Shown here one piece after another: positions 50,893 to 60,207 of a stretch of DNA of 64,000 nt (positions are counted from its first letter, which is position 1; each line of letters starts with the position of its first letter). Under the pieces are notes generated by a model. The model was not told the origin of the DNA, searched no databases, and saw only the letters and a program-made list of their open reading frames with translations. The DNA is from Nocardioides jejuensis (GTDB taxonomy: Bacteria; Actinomycetota; Actinomycetes; Propionibacteriales; Nocardioidaceae), in the NCBI RefSeq assembly GCF_004337475.1, contig NZ_SJZJ01000010.1:1-64000 (forward strand). The letters run 5' to 3'. Position numbers and translations under genes: made by a program.

Positions 50893-51537
50893 ATGTCCGA
50901 GGCAAACATCACCGCGGAGCTCCGTAACGAGTTCGGCAAGGGCGCATCCCGTCGGATCCGCCGCGATGGCAAGATCCCGGCGGTCATCTACGGCCACGGC
51001 GAGGACCCGATCCACGTGACCCTCCCGGGCCACCAGACCACGATGGCGCTGCGCCACATGGGCACCAATGCGGTGCTCGAGCTCGCCATCGACGGCAAGA
51101 GCCAGCTCGCGCTGACCAAGGCGATCCAGGTCGACCCGCTCAAGCGGCTCATCGAGCACATCGACTTCGTCGCCGTCCGCAAGGGCGAGAAGGTCCACGT
51201 CGACGTCCCGGTCCACACCACCGGCGATGCCGCCAAGGAGACCCTCGTCGTCCTCGAGAACGCGACCGTGCAGGTCGAGGCCGAGGCCACGCACATCCCC
51301 GAGGGCATCGAGGTCGACATCGAGGGTGCCGAGGCTGGCACCCAGATCCTCGCCGGCGCGCTCACCCTGCCGAAGGGTGTCTCGCTGCTCTCCGACCCCG
51401 AGTTGCTCGTCGTTCACGTGACGGCGGCGCAGACGGCTGCCCAGGCCGAGGCCGAGCTGGCCGAGGCGGAGGCCGAGGCGGGCATCGAGCACGACGCCCC
51501 GCAGGCGGAGGCCGAGGAGGCCGCTGCCGAGGAGTGA
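50893..51537 (+). CDS. rplY: 50S ribosomal protein L25/general stress protein Ctc
   Basis: This 214-residue protein has the L25 5S rRNA-binding domain (residues 1-90), the TL5/CTC beta domain (about 95-180) and an acidic Ala/Glu tail. It stabilises the central protuberance of the 50S subunit. It starts at ATG 50893, with a GAGGAAG ribosome site. It is the full-length partner of the short L25-like protein upstream and precedes pth, the usual arrangement. Confidence 0.96.
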   Translation: MSEANITAELRNEFGKGASRRIRRDGKIPAVIYGHGEDPIHVTLPGHQTTMALRHMGTNAVLELAIDGKSQLALTKAIQVDPLKRLIEHIDFVAVRKGEKVHVDVPVHTTGDAAKETLVVLENATVQVEAEATHIPEGIEVDIEGAEAGTQILAGALTLPKGVSLLSDPELLVVHVTAAQTAAQAEAELAEAEAEAGIEHDAPQAEAEEAAAEE

Positions 51538-51562
51538 CGCATGGTCGCCCGACATGCATCGT

Positions 51563-51598
51563 CATGCGCCTCGCACCCCTGGTGGTGCGGGGCGCATG
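51563..51598. terminator. Hairpin between rplY and pth
   Basis: 15-bp arms (51563-51577 and 51584-51598, one G-U pair), 6-nt loop, then TCGTTCCC. It lies 26 bp after rplY and 23 bp before pth. Confidence 0.6.
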
Positions 51599-51620
51599 TC
51601 GTTCCCGGGATACTGGCGCC

Positions 51621-52202
51621 ATGAGTGACGACGTGTGGCTGGTGGTCGGCCTGGGCAACCCGGGCGAGAAGTACGCCGGGCACCGGCACAACATCGGCTA
51701 CATGGTCACCGACGAGCTGGCCTCGCGCATGGCCGGCGGCTTCAAGCGCCACAAGTCCGGTCGCGCCGACGTCGTCGAGGGTCGTTTCCGGCCGGGTGGT
51801 GCACGCATCGTGCTGGCCCGGCCGCACACGTACATGAACGAGTCGGGCGGCCCGGTCAAGGCGCTCTGCAGCTTCTACAAGATCGAGCCCGACCACGTCA
51901 TCGCGATCCACGACGAGCTCGACATCGACTTCGGCACGCTCCGGCTCAAGCTCGGAGGTGGCGACAACGGGCACAACGGGCTCCGCTCGATGCGCTCCAG
52001 CCTCGGCACGGGCGACTTCTACCGGGTCCGCGCCGGCATCGGCCGTCCCCCGGGTCGTCAGGACGTGGCGGACTTCGTGCTCTCCAACTACTCGGGCACG
52101 GAGCGCAAGGAGCTCCCGTTCCAGATCGACAACGCGGCTGACGCGGTCGAGGGCATCGTCGCCGACGGCCTCGAGAGGTCGCAGCAGCGCTTCAACTCCT
52201 GA
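51621..52202 (+). CDS. pth: Peptidyl-tRNA hydrolase
   Basis: This 193-residue enzyme releases peptides from stalled peptidyl-tRNA. It has GLGNPGEKYAGHRHNIGY with the catalytic His in the N-terminal motif, PHTYMNESG and GDNGHNGLRS, all diagnostic. It starts at ATG 51621. It ends the glmU-prs-rplY-pth translation and cell-wall block. Confidence 0.97.
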   Translation: MSDDVWLVVGLGNPGEKYAGHRHNIGYMVTDELASRMAGGFKRHKSGRADVVEGRFRPGGARIVLARPHTYMNESGGPVKALCSFYKIEPDHVIAIHDELDIDFGTLRLKLGGGDNGHNGLRSMRSSLGTGDFYRVRAGIGRPPGRQDVADFVLSNYSGTERKELPFQIDNAADAVEGIVADGLERSQQRFNS

Positions 52203-52212
52203 CGCCTCGTGC

Positions 52213-52259
52213 CTTGAGTGCGCGGGTCTCCGCGCAATACATCAACCAGCGCACTCAAG
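52213..52259. terminator. Terminator between convergent pth and the AMIN-like gene
   Basis: Perfect 11-bp arms CTTGAGTGCGC (52213-52223) and GCGCACTCAAG (52249-52259), with a 25-nt loop. Confidence 0.6.
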
Positions 52260-52263
52260 CCGC

Positions 52264-52773
52264 TCAGGACGCGTGCCGGAAGTCGAGCACGATCCGCTGC
52301 GGGTCGTGGAGGGCGAAGATCCGGTACGGGTTGCGGCCGTCGAGGCCGAACGCGAACGACACGTAGCCCTCGAAGTCACCGGTGAAGGCCACCGCCTTGA
52401 GCGCCGGCAGGTGCGGCCGGGCCAGTTGCGGTCCGGTGTAGCAGGACGAGCCGTCGGAGCGGTGCGCGTACGCCGGGAAGAGCACCAGGTCGGCGCCGGC
52501 CCGGATCGGCACCGTTGCGCCGGATCCGTCGTACGTGTGGGTGTGCGCGTAGCGGACCTTCCAGCCGGGGATCTTGCCGGTGATCGTGATGACCACGCGG
52601 TCGAAGTTGCTGTGCTGGGCGTAGCGCAGGCCGGTGACCAGCGGGTGCCGGGCGTCGGGGTTGCTCCAGCTCGAGTTGGTGGTCTGCCAAGACGGCAGGG
52701 CAGTCGCCGGGGGAGCGCTGAGGGTGACGGCGAGGAGGCCCGAGGCCAGCGTGACGAGGAGGCGGCGGATCAT
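52264..52773 (-). CDS. Secreted AMIN-like domain protein
   Basis: This 169-residue protein has a signal peptide (about 1-26, cleavage after ATA) and a domain that resembles the AMIN-like family. That family is thought to bind cell-wall components and is common in actinobacterial secreted proteins; it typically ends with a strand such as RIVLDFRH here. It starts at ATG 52773, with AAGGAG upstream. It is divergent from cysQ, 82 bp away. The role is unknown, probably envelope. Confidence 0.78.
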   Translation of the reverse strand: MIRRLLVTLASGLLAVTLSAPPATALPSWQTTNSSWSNPDARHPLVTGLRYAQHSNFDRVVITITGKIPGWKVRYAHTHTYDGSGATVPIRAGADLVLFPAYAHRSDGSSCYTGPQLARPHLPALKAVAFTGDFEGYVSFAFGLDGRNPYRIFALHDPQRIVLDFRHAS

Positions 52774-52855
52774 GGCGGAACTCCTTTACGGGGAAGTGGT
52801 CTGCCTGTTCGACGCCTGTCGGGTGCGGCAGGTTGACCGGGCTAGGGTTGCCCGC

Positions 52856-53650
52856 ATGTCTGACTTCACGGCACCGCTCCCGGCCGACGCTGCTACCGAC
52901 GACCACGTCCTCGCCACCTGGCTCGCCACGGTCGCGGGCGAGCGTCTGCTCGAGGTCCGCTCGACCTCGGGGCTGGAGGGCAAGGAGCTCAAGGACGCCG
53001 GAGACCAGGCCGCCCACGAGCTGCTCATGGAGCTCGTCGCGGAGCACCGTCCCGACGACGCCGTCCTCTCCGAGGAGGCGCTGGAGACCGCCGAGGACAA
53101 GACCGCCCGCCTGCGTGCCAGCCGCGTCTGGATCATCGACCCCCTCGACGGCACCCGTGAGTTCTCCGAGGTCCCGCGCGAGGACTGGGCCGTGCACGTC
53201 GCGCTCTGGCAGGACGGCGACCTCGTCGCCGGTGCCGTCGCGCAGCCTGCTCTGGGGGAGACCTTCAACACCGGGACGCCGCTCGTCGTCCCGCCGTCGA
53301 CGTCGGAGCGGATCCGGATCGCGGTCAGCCGCAGCCGTCCGCCGGCGTTCGTCGAGGCGCTGGCGAAGGAGCTCGATGCCGAGCTGGTCCCGATGGGTTC
53401 GGCGGGCGTCAAGGTGCTGAGCGTCGCCCGTGACATCTCGGATGCCTACGTCCACGCCGGTGGCCAGTACGAGTGGGACTCCGCGGCGCCGGTCGCCGTC
53501 GCCCGTGCGGCCGGACTCTTCACCTCCCGCGTCGACGGCTCGGAGCTGAAGTACAACCAGGAGGACGTCTACCTCCCGGACCTGATCGTGTGCCGCCCCG
53601 AGCTCGCCGAGCGCATCGTCGCCTTCGTGAAGGCGCACGGCACCGACTGA
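52856..53650 (+). CDS. cysQ: 3'(2'),5'-bisphosphate nucleotidase
   Basis: This 264-residue inositol-phosphatase-fold enzyme has the WIIDPLDGTREF metal-binding motif and GQYEWDSAAPVAVARAAG near the C-terminus. CysQ removes PAP formed in sulfate assimilation. The start at ATG 52856 has no ribosome site; TAGGGT lies 8 nt upstream, so it could be leaderless. It is followed by a strong GAAA-loop terminator. It links to the sulfur theme elsewhere in the window but is not near the sulfur block. Confidence 0.94.
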   Translation: MSDFTAPLPADAATDDHVLATWLATVAGERLLEVRSTSGLEGKELKDAGDQAAHELLMELVAEHRPDDAVLSEEALETAEDKTARLRASRVWIIDPLDGTREFSEVPREDWAVHVALWQDGDLVAGAVAQPALGETFNTGTPLVVPPSTSERIRIAVSRSRPPAFVEALAKELDAELVPMGSAGVKVLSVARDISDAYVHAGGQYEWDSAAPVAVARAAGLFTSRVDGSELKYNQEDVYLPDLIVCRPELAERIVAFVKAHGTD

Positions 53651-53682
53651 CAGCGCGCGGCCCAGCCCGCCCACCGCTTCAC

Positions 53683-53714
53683 AGCAGATCCCCTTGGAAA
53701 CAAGGGGATCTGCT
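53683..53714 (+). terminator. Terminator of cysQ
   Basis: A perfect 14-bp stem (53683-53696 with 53701-53714) closed by a GAAA tetraloop and followed by GCATTT. Confidence 0.8.
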
Positions 53715-53907
53715 GCATTTCGGCCTGCGCGCACCAGTTGTATCTGCGGACCTGAGATCGAAGCCACGTGCGACTTCGCCGTGTGGGACGCCGCTGTTTT
53801 CCGGCTGTCCACCTTGTGCGGAGTGTCCGTTACGAAACGGTTGTCACGGTGCCTCTCGTTATTGGCTGCGCTCGGACACGCACGCCCGAATCGTCAGGAA
53901 GAGCTGC
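53715..53907 (+). promoter_or_regulatory. Upstream region of the pst operon
   Basis: This 193-bp region holds a perfect small palindrome CCGTT-ACGA-AACGG (53827-53840) and three TGTC(C/A) repeats spaced 18 bp (53806, 53824, 53842). I see no classical PHO-box direct repeat of 11 bp. AGGAAGAG (53896-53903) is the ribosome site for pstC. Confidence 0.35.
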
Positions 53908-54960
53908 GTGACCATCCTTCGTACCGAGGTGCTGCCCTCGTCGCGTCCCGACGTGGACCAGCGACCGCGCAAGATCTCGAGGAAGCCGTCCGGCGTCGAC
54001 GCCGTCTTCGCGCACTCCTCCCGTGCCGTCGGCGCCACCGTCCTCGTCATCACGGGCGGCGTCGGCCTCTTCCTGGCGCTCCAGGCGATCCCGACCCTCC
54101 GCGACTACGGCACGAGCTTCTTCACCGAGGAGCAGTGGTCGCCGGACACCAACCAGATCGGCATCGCGGGCGTCCTCGTCGGCACGGTCTCGGTCGCCCT
54201 GGTCGCGATGTTCTTCGCCTTCCCGCTCGCCCTGGCGAGTGCGCTCTACATCTCCGAGTACGCGCCGGCGAAGCTGAAGCCGACGCTGGTCTCGATGATC
54301 GACCTGATGGCCGCCGTGCCCTCGATCGTCTACGGCCTGTGGGGCTTCTTCCTGGTCATGCCGCACGCGGGTCAGGTCGCGGTCGGCATCCAGAAGCTGC
54401 TCGGCTGGATCCCGATCTTCCGGGTCACCACGATCGACGCCTCGGGCGCGGTCGTGACGGCCGACCCGCACGCCGCAGTGGTCGACGCGACCCGCTACGT
54501 CTCGAGCGCCTTCTGCGCCGGCATCGCGGTCTCGATGATGGTCATGCCGATGGCCTGCGCGGTCATGCGCCAGGTCTTCTCGCAGACGCCCCCGGGGGAG
54601 AAGGAGGCCGCGCTCGCGCTCGGCTCCACCCACTGGGGCATGATCCGCGCGGTCGTCCTGCCGTTCGGCCGCGGCGGCATCATCGGTGGCACGATGCTCG
54701 GCCTGGGCCGCGCGCTCGGCGAGACCATCGCCGTCGTCCTCATCGTCTCTCCGGCGTTCGACATCAAGCCCCGCATCCTCGAGATCGGTACGGCGACGGT
54801 GTCGTCGCTCATTGCCGCCCGCTTCGGCGAGGCGACGGCCGCCCAGCTCTCGGCGCTGCTCGCCGCCGGCCTGGTGCTCTTCCTGCTCACGTTCGTCGTC
54901 AACACGCTGGCCGCCCTGATCGTGGCGCGCAGCCGCTCCGGAGCGGGGGCTGACGCCTGA
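53908..54960 (+). CDS. pstC: Phosphate ABC transporter permease PstC
   Basis: This 350-residue permease has about six membrane helices, preceded by a 40-residue basic cytoplasmic tail, and the EAA loop GEKEAALALGSTHWGMIRAVVLP that docks to PstB. It starts at GTG 53908, with AGGAAGAG 4 to 5 nt upstream. The stop shares a base with the pstA start (TGATG). It is the first gene of the high-affinity phosphate uptake operon. Confidence 0.95.
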   Translation: MTILRTEVLPSSRPDVDQRPRKISRKPSGVDAVFAHSSRAVGATVLVITGGVGLFLALQAIPTLRDYGTSFFTEEQWSPDTNQIGIAGVLVGTVSVALVAMFFAFPLALASALYISEYAPAKLKPTLVSMIDLMAAVPSIVYGLWGFFLVMPHAGQVAVGIQKLLGWIPIFRVTTIDASGAVVTADPHAAVVDATRYVSSAFCAGIAVSMMVMPMACAVMRQVFSQTPPGEKEAALALGSTHWGMIRAVVLPFGRGGIIGGTMLGLGRALGETIAVVLIVSPAFDIKPRILEIGTATVSSLIAARFGEATAAQLSALLAAGLVLFLLTFVVNTLAALIVARSRSGAGADA

Positions 54961-56186
54961 TGACCGCCGTCGCTGAGGCTGCCGAGCTCGTCTCCGGCAC
55001 CACGCACCGTCCCGTGCGCGACCCGCACGCGCCCGCGCCGCGTCCGCTCGCCACGCTCGGCAAGCCGACCGCCGAGGACTCCTTCCGTAACTGGGGCTCG
55101 CTCGCGGGCGCGGCCGCGCTCGCCTGGCTGCTCTGCGAGCGCCTGCTCCCGCTGCCGGGCGTCGCCTGGTTCCTCGTTGTCTGGTTCCTCTTCAGCGTCG
55201 TCCTCGGCGCGCTCGTCGCCCTCATGCGCGGCGGGGTGCCGGACATGGTCGACATGGTCGCCCGTCGGGTCATCCTGTGGGCGTTCCTGCTGATCGTCGG
55301 AGCGCTCGCCAGCGTCATCGGCTTCGTCTTCCTGCGCGGCTGGCACCCGTTGGTCCACCTGAACTTCTGGACCGACGACATGGCCGGAGTCGGCCCGAAG
55401 GACGGCATGGACAAGGGTGGCGTCCTGCACGCCATCGTCGGCTCGCTCATCGAGCTCGGCATCGGCCTCGCGATCACCGTGCCGCTCGGCATCGGCACCG
55501 CGGTGTTCATGAACGAGATCGGTGGCCGCTTCGCCGCCGTCGTCCGCACGGTGGTCGAGGCGATGACCGCCCTGCCGTCGATCGTGGCCGGCCTCTTCAT
55601 CTACACGGTCTGGCTGCTCGCCCTGGGGCAGCAGCGTTCCGGCTTCGCGGCCTCGCTGGCGATCGCGGTCATGATGCTGCCGATCATCGCCCGTGCCTCC
55701 GACGTCGTGCTCCGCGTCGTCCCGGGCAACCTGCGCGAGGCCTCCCTCGCCCTCGGCTCGAGCCGCTGGAAGACCGTCTGGCACGTCGTCCTGCCGACGG
55801 CCCGCCCGGGTCTCGCGACCGCCGTCATCCTCGGCCTCGCACGGGGCGTCGGCGAGACCAGCCCGGTCCTGCTCACCTCCGGCGCGGCCAACGCACTCAC
55901 GCTCGACCCGCTGAAGCTGATGAGCTCGCTGCCGCTCTACATCTTCACGCTGGTCCGCTCCGGTGAGCCCGCGTCGATCGACCGCGGCTTCGGTGGCGCC
56001 GCCGCCCTGCTGCTCCTCGTCCTCACCCTCTTCATCGCGGCGCGACTGATCGCCCGCCCGCAGAGCGCGAAGCCGCGCCGCCGCCCGATCCGCGGCACCG
56101 CGTCGTTCGCCCGCCGCCTCATCGTCCTGAACCGCGCCACGCACACCGTGGGCCCGGTCGACCTGAACCAGGAGACCTCTTCATGA
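54960..56186 (+). CDS. pstA: Phosphate ABC transporter permease PstA
   Basis: This 408-residue permease has an extended N-terminal region (about 90 residues, with extra helices) relative to common PstA. It carries the conserved EAA-loop region REASLALGSSRWKTVWHVVLP and the GVGETSP segment. It overlaps pstC and pstS. With PstC it forms the membrane channel for phosphate. Confidence 0.95.
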   Translation: MTAVAEAAELVSGTTHRPVRDPHAPAPRPLATLGKPTAEDSFRNWGSLAGAAALAWLLCERLLPLPGVAWFLVVWFLFSVVLGALVALMRGGVPDMVDMVARRVILWAFLLIVGALASVIGFVFLRGWHPLVHLNFWTDDMAGVGPKDGMDKGGVLHAIVGSLIELGIGLAITVPLGIGTAVFMNEIGGRFAAVVRTVVEAMTALPSIVAGLFIYTVWLLALGQQRSGFAASLAIAVMMLPIIARASDVVLRVVPGNLREASLALGSSRWKTVWHVVLPTARPGLATAVILGLARGVGETSPVLLTSGAANALTLDPLKLMSSLPLYIFTLVRSGEPASIDRGFGGAAALLLLVLTLFIAARLIARPQSAKPRRRPIRGTASFARRLIVLNRATHTVGPVDLNQETSS

Positions 56187-57766
56187 CCCGCCGTACGCCG
56201 TTGCTGGCCGCCGTCCTCGCGATCCTGACGGTCTTCTCGCTCAACTCCTCCGCGCAGGCCGTCACCTACTCCGCGATCGCCGGCACGGGCTCGTCCTGGT
56301 CGTACAACATCGTGCGCCAGTGGATGTCTGACGTGAACTCCAACGGCATCACCGTGGACTACACGCCCAACGGATCGACCCAGGGCCGCAAGGACTTCGC
56401 GAACTACACCAACGACTTCGCGATCTCCGAGATCCCGTACCAGGGCGTCGATGAGTCCGGCCAGGTCGACAAGTCCGACCGCCCGTACGCGTACCTCCCG
56501 ATCGTCGCCGGCGGCACGGCGTTCACGTACCAGCTGAAGATCGGCAACACGATGGTGCGCAACCTGCGCCTGTCGGGGGAGACGCTGACCAAGATCTTCA
56601 CGAACCAGATCACCAACTGGAACGACCCGCAGATCAAGAAGGAGAACGGCGGCCGCACGTTCCCCGACCTCGCGATCACCCCCGTGGTCCGCGCCGACGG
56701 CTCGGGTACGACGGCCCAGTTCACCGCCTGGATGGCCGACCAGTACCAGTCGCTCTGGAAGTCCTACTCGGGCCGCACCGGGCTGACGTCGTTCTACCCG
56801 AAGAAGGGCCGCATGCTCGGCGCCGCGGGCTCCGACCAGGTGATGAACCAGATCGCCGCCTCCACCGGCAACGGCACCATCGGCTACATCGAGTACTCGT
56901 ACCCGCTCAACAAGACCGCGGCCGACGGCAAGCCGTTCCCGGTCGTCAAGGTCCTCAACAAGGGCGGCTACTACGTCGAGCCGACCGAGTACAACGTCGC
57001 CGTCGCGCTGACGAAGGCCCGGATCCGGACCGACCTCCCGCAGAACGACCCGCTCTACCTGACCCAGGACCTGCGCGGCGTCTACACGTTCAACGACCCG
57101 CGGGCGTACCCGATCTCGTCGTACTCGTACATGATCATCCCGATCTCCGGCACCGACCGGACGATGACGACGGCGAAGCGCCAGGCGCTCTCCGACTTCC
57201 TCTTCTACGGTCTCTGCTCCGGCCAGTCGAAGGCGGGCCCGTACGGCTACTCGCCGCTGCCGCTCAACCTTGTCCAGGCCGGCTTCGACCAGGTCAAGCG
57301 CCTGGGGAAGGCCGACCCGAAGGTCGACCTGACCAACAAGGACGTGAAGTCCTGCGGCAACCCGACGTTCGACGGCAAGAACCCGAACAAGAACGTCCTG
57401 GCCGAGAAGGCCCCGATGCCGGCGGCCTGTGACAAGGCGAGCGCCGCGCCCTGCGGCACCGACACCGGCACGAACACGCCGTCGACGGACGACAAGAACG
57501 CGCCGACCACGCCCGGCACGACCACCGCTCCGGGAGCCGGCCCCGCGCCGGTCGCCGGAGCAGTCGATCCCGAGACCGGAGCGGTCATCGCCGCCAGCAC
57601 TGCCACGGCAGGACAGCCGGTGTCGGCCGTCGCGACCCCGCTCAGCTCGGACCGGCCGGGCCAACTGCTGCCCTTCGCCGTCGTCGACGCCGGGCTGCTG
57701 GTCGCCCTGGTCACCGCCCCCGGCATGTACGCCGCGTTCCTCCGCCGCCGGAAGGGTGTCCTCTGA
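56183..57766 (+). CDS. pstS: Phosphate-binding protein PstS with C-terminal membrane anchor
   Basis: This 527-residue secreted binding protein has a signal peptide ending SAQA (about residue 26) and a phosphate-binding fold with ADGSGTT at 171-177. A Thr/Pro/Ala-rich linker (about 410-480) and one C-terminal helix (about 497-520) with an RRRK tail follow. It lacks a lipobox Cys, so the anchor at the C-terminus replaces lipid anchoring. It overlaps pstA by 4 bp. It delivers phosphate to PstCA. The C-terminal anchor is not an LPxTG motif. Confidence 0.9.
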   Translation: MTRRTPLLAAVLAILTVFSLNSSAQAVTYSAIAGTGSSWSYNIVRQWMSDVNSNGITVDYTPNGSTQGRKDFANYTNDFAISEIPYQGVDESGQVDKSDRPYAYLPIVAGGTAFTYQLKIGNTMVRNLRLSGETLTKIFTNQITNWNDPQIKKENGGRTFPDLAITPVVRADGSGTTAQFTAWMADQYQSLWKSYSGRTGLTSFYPKKGRMLGAAGSDQVMNQIAASTGNGTIGYIEYSYPLNKTAADGKPFPVVKVLNKGGYYVEPTEYNVAVALTKARIRTDLPQNDPLYLTQDLRGVYTFNDPRAYPISSYSYMIIPISGTDRTMTTAKRQALSDFLFYGLCSGQSKAGPYGYSPLPLNLVQAGFDQVKRLGKADPKVDLTNKDVKSCGNPTFDGKNPNKNVLAEKAPMPAACDKASAAPCGTDTGTNTPSTDDKNAPTTPGTTTAPGAGPAPVAGAVDPETGAVIAASTATAGQPVSAVATPLSSDRPGQLLPFAVVDAGLLVALVTAPGMYAAFLRRRKGVL

Positions 57767-60207
57767 TGCGGACCCTGATCCGGATCCTGCTCGCCTGCGT
57801 CGCGCTCGCGGCGACGGCGCTGCTCGGCATGGCACCGGCTGCTGATGCCTCGGGCACGGACGCCTTCACCGCGACGAAGACGGTTACCCGCACCGTCGAC
57901 GGCGCGACGACGTCCAAGGACGTCACGGTCAGCGTCGACCACACGCTCAACCTGCGCGGTCGCGAGCGCCTGCAGATCTCGTGGAGCGGCGCGGTCGGCA
58001 CGAGCGCCCAGGCCACGAACCCCTACGGCGCGACGGGTCTGACCCAGGAGTACCCGATGGTGATCATGGAGTGCCGCGGCACCCCGGACACCGTCAAGCC
58101 GGAGACCTGCTACACCTCGAGCATCGCCCAGCGCTCCGCGGGCACCTTCGACGGCGACTCCGCGATCTGGCGTCGCGACCCCGCGTGGGCCGGTGCCACG
58201 GCGCCCACGGACCCCTGCAAGACGCCGAACAACTACACCGTCCCGTTCATCGCGGCCAACGGCAAGAAGTTCGACTACTGCACCGACCAGGACGTCGCGC
58301 CCGAGTCGCTGCTGCCCGCCGAGCTGCTCGGCTACACCTCCAAGGAGGGCACGGGCGCCGCGAGCTTCGAGGTCCGCACGGACGTCGAGAACGAGTCGCT
58401 CGGCTGCAGCCACACCACCGCGTGCTCGCTCGTCGTCGTCCCGATCATGGGCACGAGCTGCGACGCCCGGAAGGGTGACGACCTGCAGTTCGCCTACTGC
58501 TCGGCCAATCGCACGTACGCCGCAGGCACGGGCTACGGCGAGTTCGAGGGCACCCCGGCGGTCAAGGGCAACTACTGGTGGACCGCGTCGCAGTGGAAGA
58601 ACCGAATCACGGTCCCGCTGACGTTCGCCCTCCCGGCCAACACCTGCGACCTCCTCGACAAGCGTCCGCCGGTCGGCTTCTACGGCTCCGAGCTGCTCGC
58701 GCAGGCCTCGCTGCAGTGGTCCCCGGCGTACTGCCTGGACCAGAAGCGCTTCAAGTACCAGCACAACCAGATGGGCGACGCCTCCGGCTTCGACCTGATG
58801 CTCCACGACCAGGCGGCGGGCGCGCTCGTCTCCTCGCAGCACGACGCCGGCGCTGACCAGGTGGCGTACGCGCCGACCGCGGTCACCGGCTTCGGCATCG
58901 GCTACGTCATCGACCGTCCGGCGTACGACGAGAACGGCAACCCGCAGGTCGGCGGCGAGGTCCACTCGCTGAAGCTCGACGCGCGGCTGCTGGCCAAGCT
59001 GCTGACGCAGTCCTACACGGGCAACGCCGTGGGCGCGCAGCACCCGGGCATCGAGAGCAACCCGGTCTCGATCAACGAGGACCCGGAGTTCCAGAAGCTC
59101 AACCCGGACGCGCCGCGCGTCGGCCGTATCGAGGGCGCCACCCTCCTGAGCCTCTCCGAGGCGTCGGACACGGTGGAGCAGCTGACGGACTACATCGCGC
59201 ACGACAAGGACGCGATGGCGTTCATCAACGGTGCCAAGGACCCCTCCGGCATGGTCGTGAACCCGAGTTACAAGGGCTACAAGCTCCCGACCCAGACGTG
59301 GGAGCTCAAGGACTCCTTCGTCGGCAACACGGACTGCTGGAAGGCGAACCCGTCGCCGTTCTTCTCGCTGATGGCCGCCCCGGTCAGCCGGATGTACACG
59401 ATCACGCAGGCCCTCATCGACGCGCAGCCGAACATCCAGACGCGGTGCGAGGAGCAGGTCAACGCCGCGACCAAGTGGAAGCTCGGCAAGATCGACCGCC
59501 AGGGCTACGGCAACCGCTTCATGCTCGGTCTGGTCAGCCTCGGTGACGCCGAGCGCTACGGCATCGACGTCGCGAAGCTCGAGACGACCGACGGCACGTT
59601 CGTCGCGCCGACGCACGACTCCGAGTCCGCGGCGGTCGCGCTCATGAAGCAGAAGGGGGCCCGCCAGCCGTTCACGCTCGACCAGGCCGCGGTGAAGAAG
59701 TCCGCCACGGCGTACCCGGGCACGATGGTCGTCTACACGGCCGCGAAGACCTGCGACGTGAAGGCCGACGTCGCCGACCACGTGGCGAGCTTCGTGCGGA
59801 TCGCGACGACCGAGGGCCAGGTGCCCGGCTCCGGCAACGGCCGGCTGCCCGACGGCTTCCTGCCGATCGTGAAGACCGGTGCGACCGCGCCGCTGTTCAA
59901 GGCCGCGCAGCAGACCGCTGACGCCGTCGCGGCGCAGAAGTGCGCGGTCCCGGCCGTCACCCCGGCCACCGGCGGTACGACGACGCCGGCGGCCATGGCT
60001 CCTGCCGCCGTCACTCCTCCGGCTGCATCCGGGCCCGACAAGGCGGCGGCCACCACGCCCACCGCGACCACCCCGGTCTCGATGGGCACGACCAAGGCGC
60101 CCACCGCGGCGGTCGGCTTCGTCCTCCTCCCGGTGCTCTTCGCGCTCGCCCTCGCCGGTGCGCTCGCCTCCGTCGTCGCCCGCGTCCTCGTCGCGAGTCG
60201 CTCATGA
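57766..60207 (+). CDS. Large surface-anchored protein of the pst operon (813 aa)
   Basis: This 813-residue secreted protein has a signal peptide (1-29), a Cys-containing body (at least 14 Cys, probably disulfide-linked) and a Pro/Ala/Thr-rich tail. A final helix (about 785-807) anchors it in the membrane. Parts such as ADQVAYAPTAVTGFGIGYVIDRP and GMVVNPSYKGYKL recall solute-binding folds, but I see no clear domain. Its ATG shares a base with the pstS stop, so it is cotranscribed and coupled. It may help phosphate capture at the surface; this is inferred only from position. Confidence 0.8.
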   Translation: MRTLIRILLACVALAATALLGMAPAADASGTDAFTATKTVTRTVDGATTSKDVTVSVDHTLNLRGRERLQISWSGAVGTSAQATNPYGATGLTQEYPMVIMECRGTPDTVKPETCYTSSIAQRSAGTFDGDSAIWRRDPAWAGATAPTDPCKTPNNYTVPFIAANGKKFDYCTDQDVAPESLLPAELLGYTSKEGTGAASFEVRTDVENESLGCSHTTACSLVVVPIMGTSCDARKGDDLQFAYCSANRTYAAGTGYGEFEGTPAVKGNYWWTASQWKNRITVPLTFALPANTCDLLDKRPPVGFYGSELLAQASLQWSPAYCLDQKRFKYQHNQMGDASGFDLMLHDQAAGALVSSQHDAGADQVAYAPTAVTGFGIGYVIDRPAYDENGNPQVGGEVHSLKLDARLLAKLLTQSYTGNAVGAQHPGIESNPVSINEDPEFQKLNPDAPRVGRIEGATLLSLSEASDTVEQLTDYIAHDKDAMAFINGAKDPSGMVVNPSYKGYKLPTQTWELKDSFVGNTDCWKANPSPFFSLMAAPVSRMYTITQALIDAQPNIQTRCEEQVNAATKWKLGKIDRQGYGNRFMLGLVSLGDAERYGIDVAKLETTDGTFVAPTHDSESAAVALMKQKGARQPFTLDQAAVKKSATAYPGTMVVYTAAKTCDVKADVADHVASFVRIATTEGQVPGSGNGRLPDGFLPIVKTGATAPLFKAAQQTADAVAAQKCAVPAVTPATGGTTTPAAMAPAAVTPPAASGPDKAAATTPTATTPVSMGTTKAPTAAVGFVLLPVLFALALAGALASVVARVLVASRS

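Noticed and set aside
53715-53907. Classical PHO box before pstC
   Set aside because: I looked for two or more 11-bp direct repeats of the GTTCACC type and saw only TGTCC/TGTCA elements 18 bp apart and a small palindrome, which is not enough to call it.
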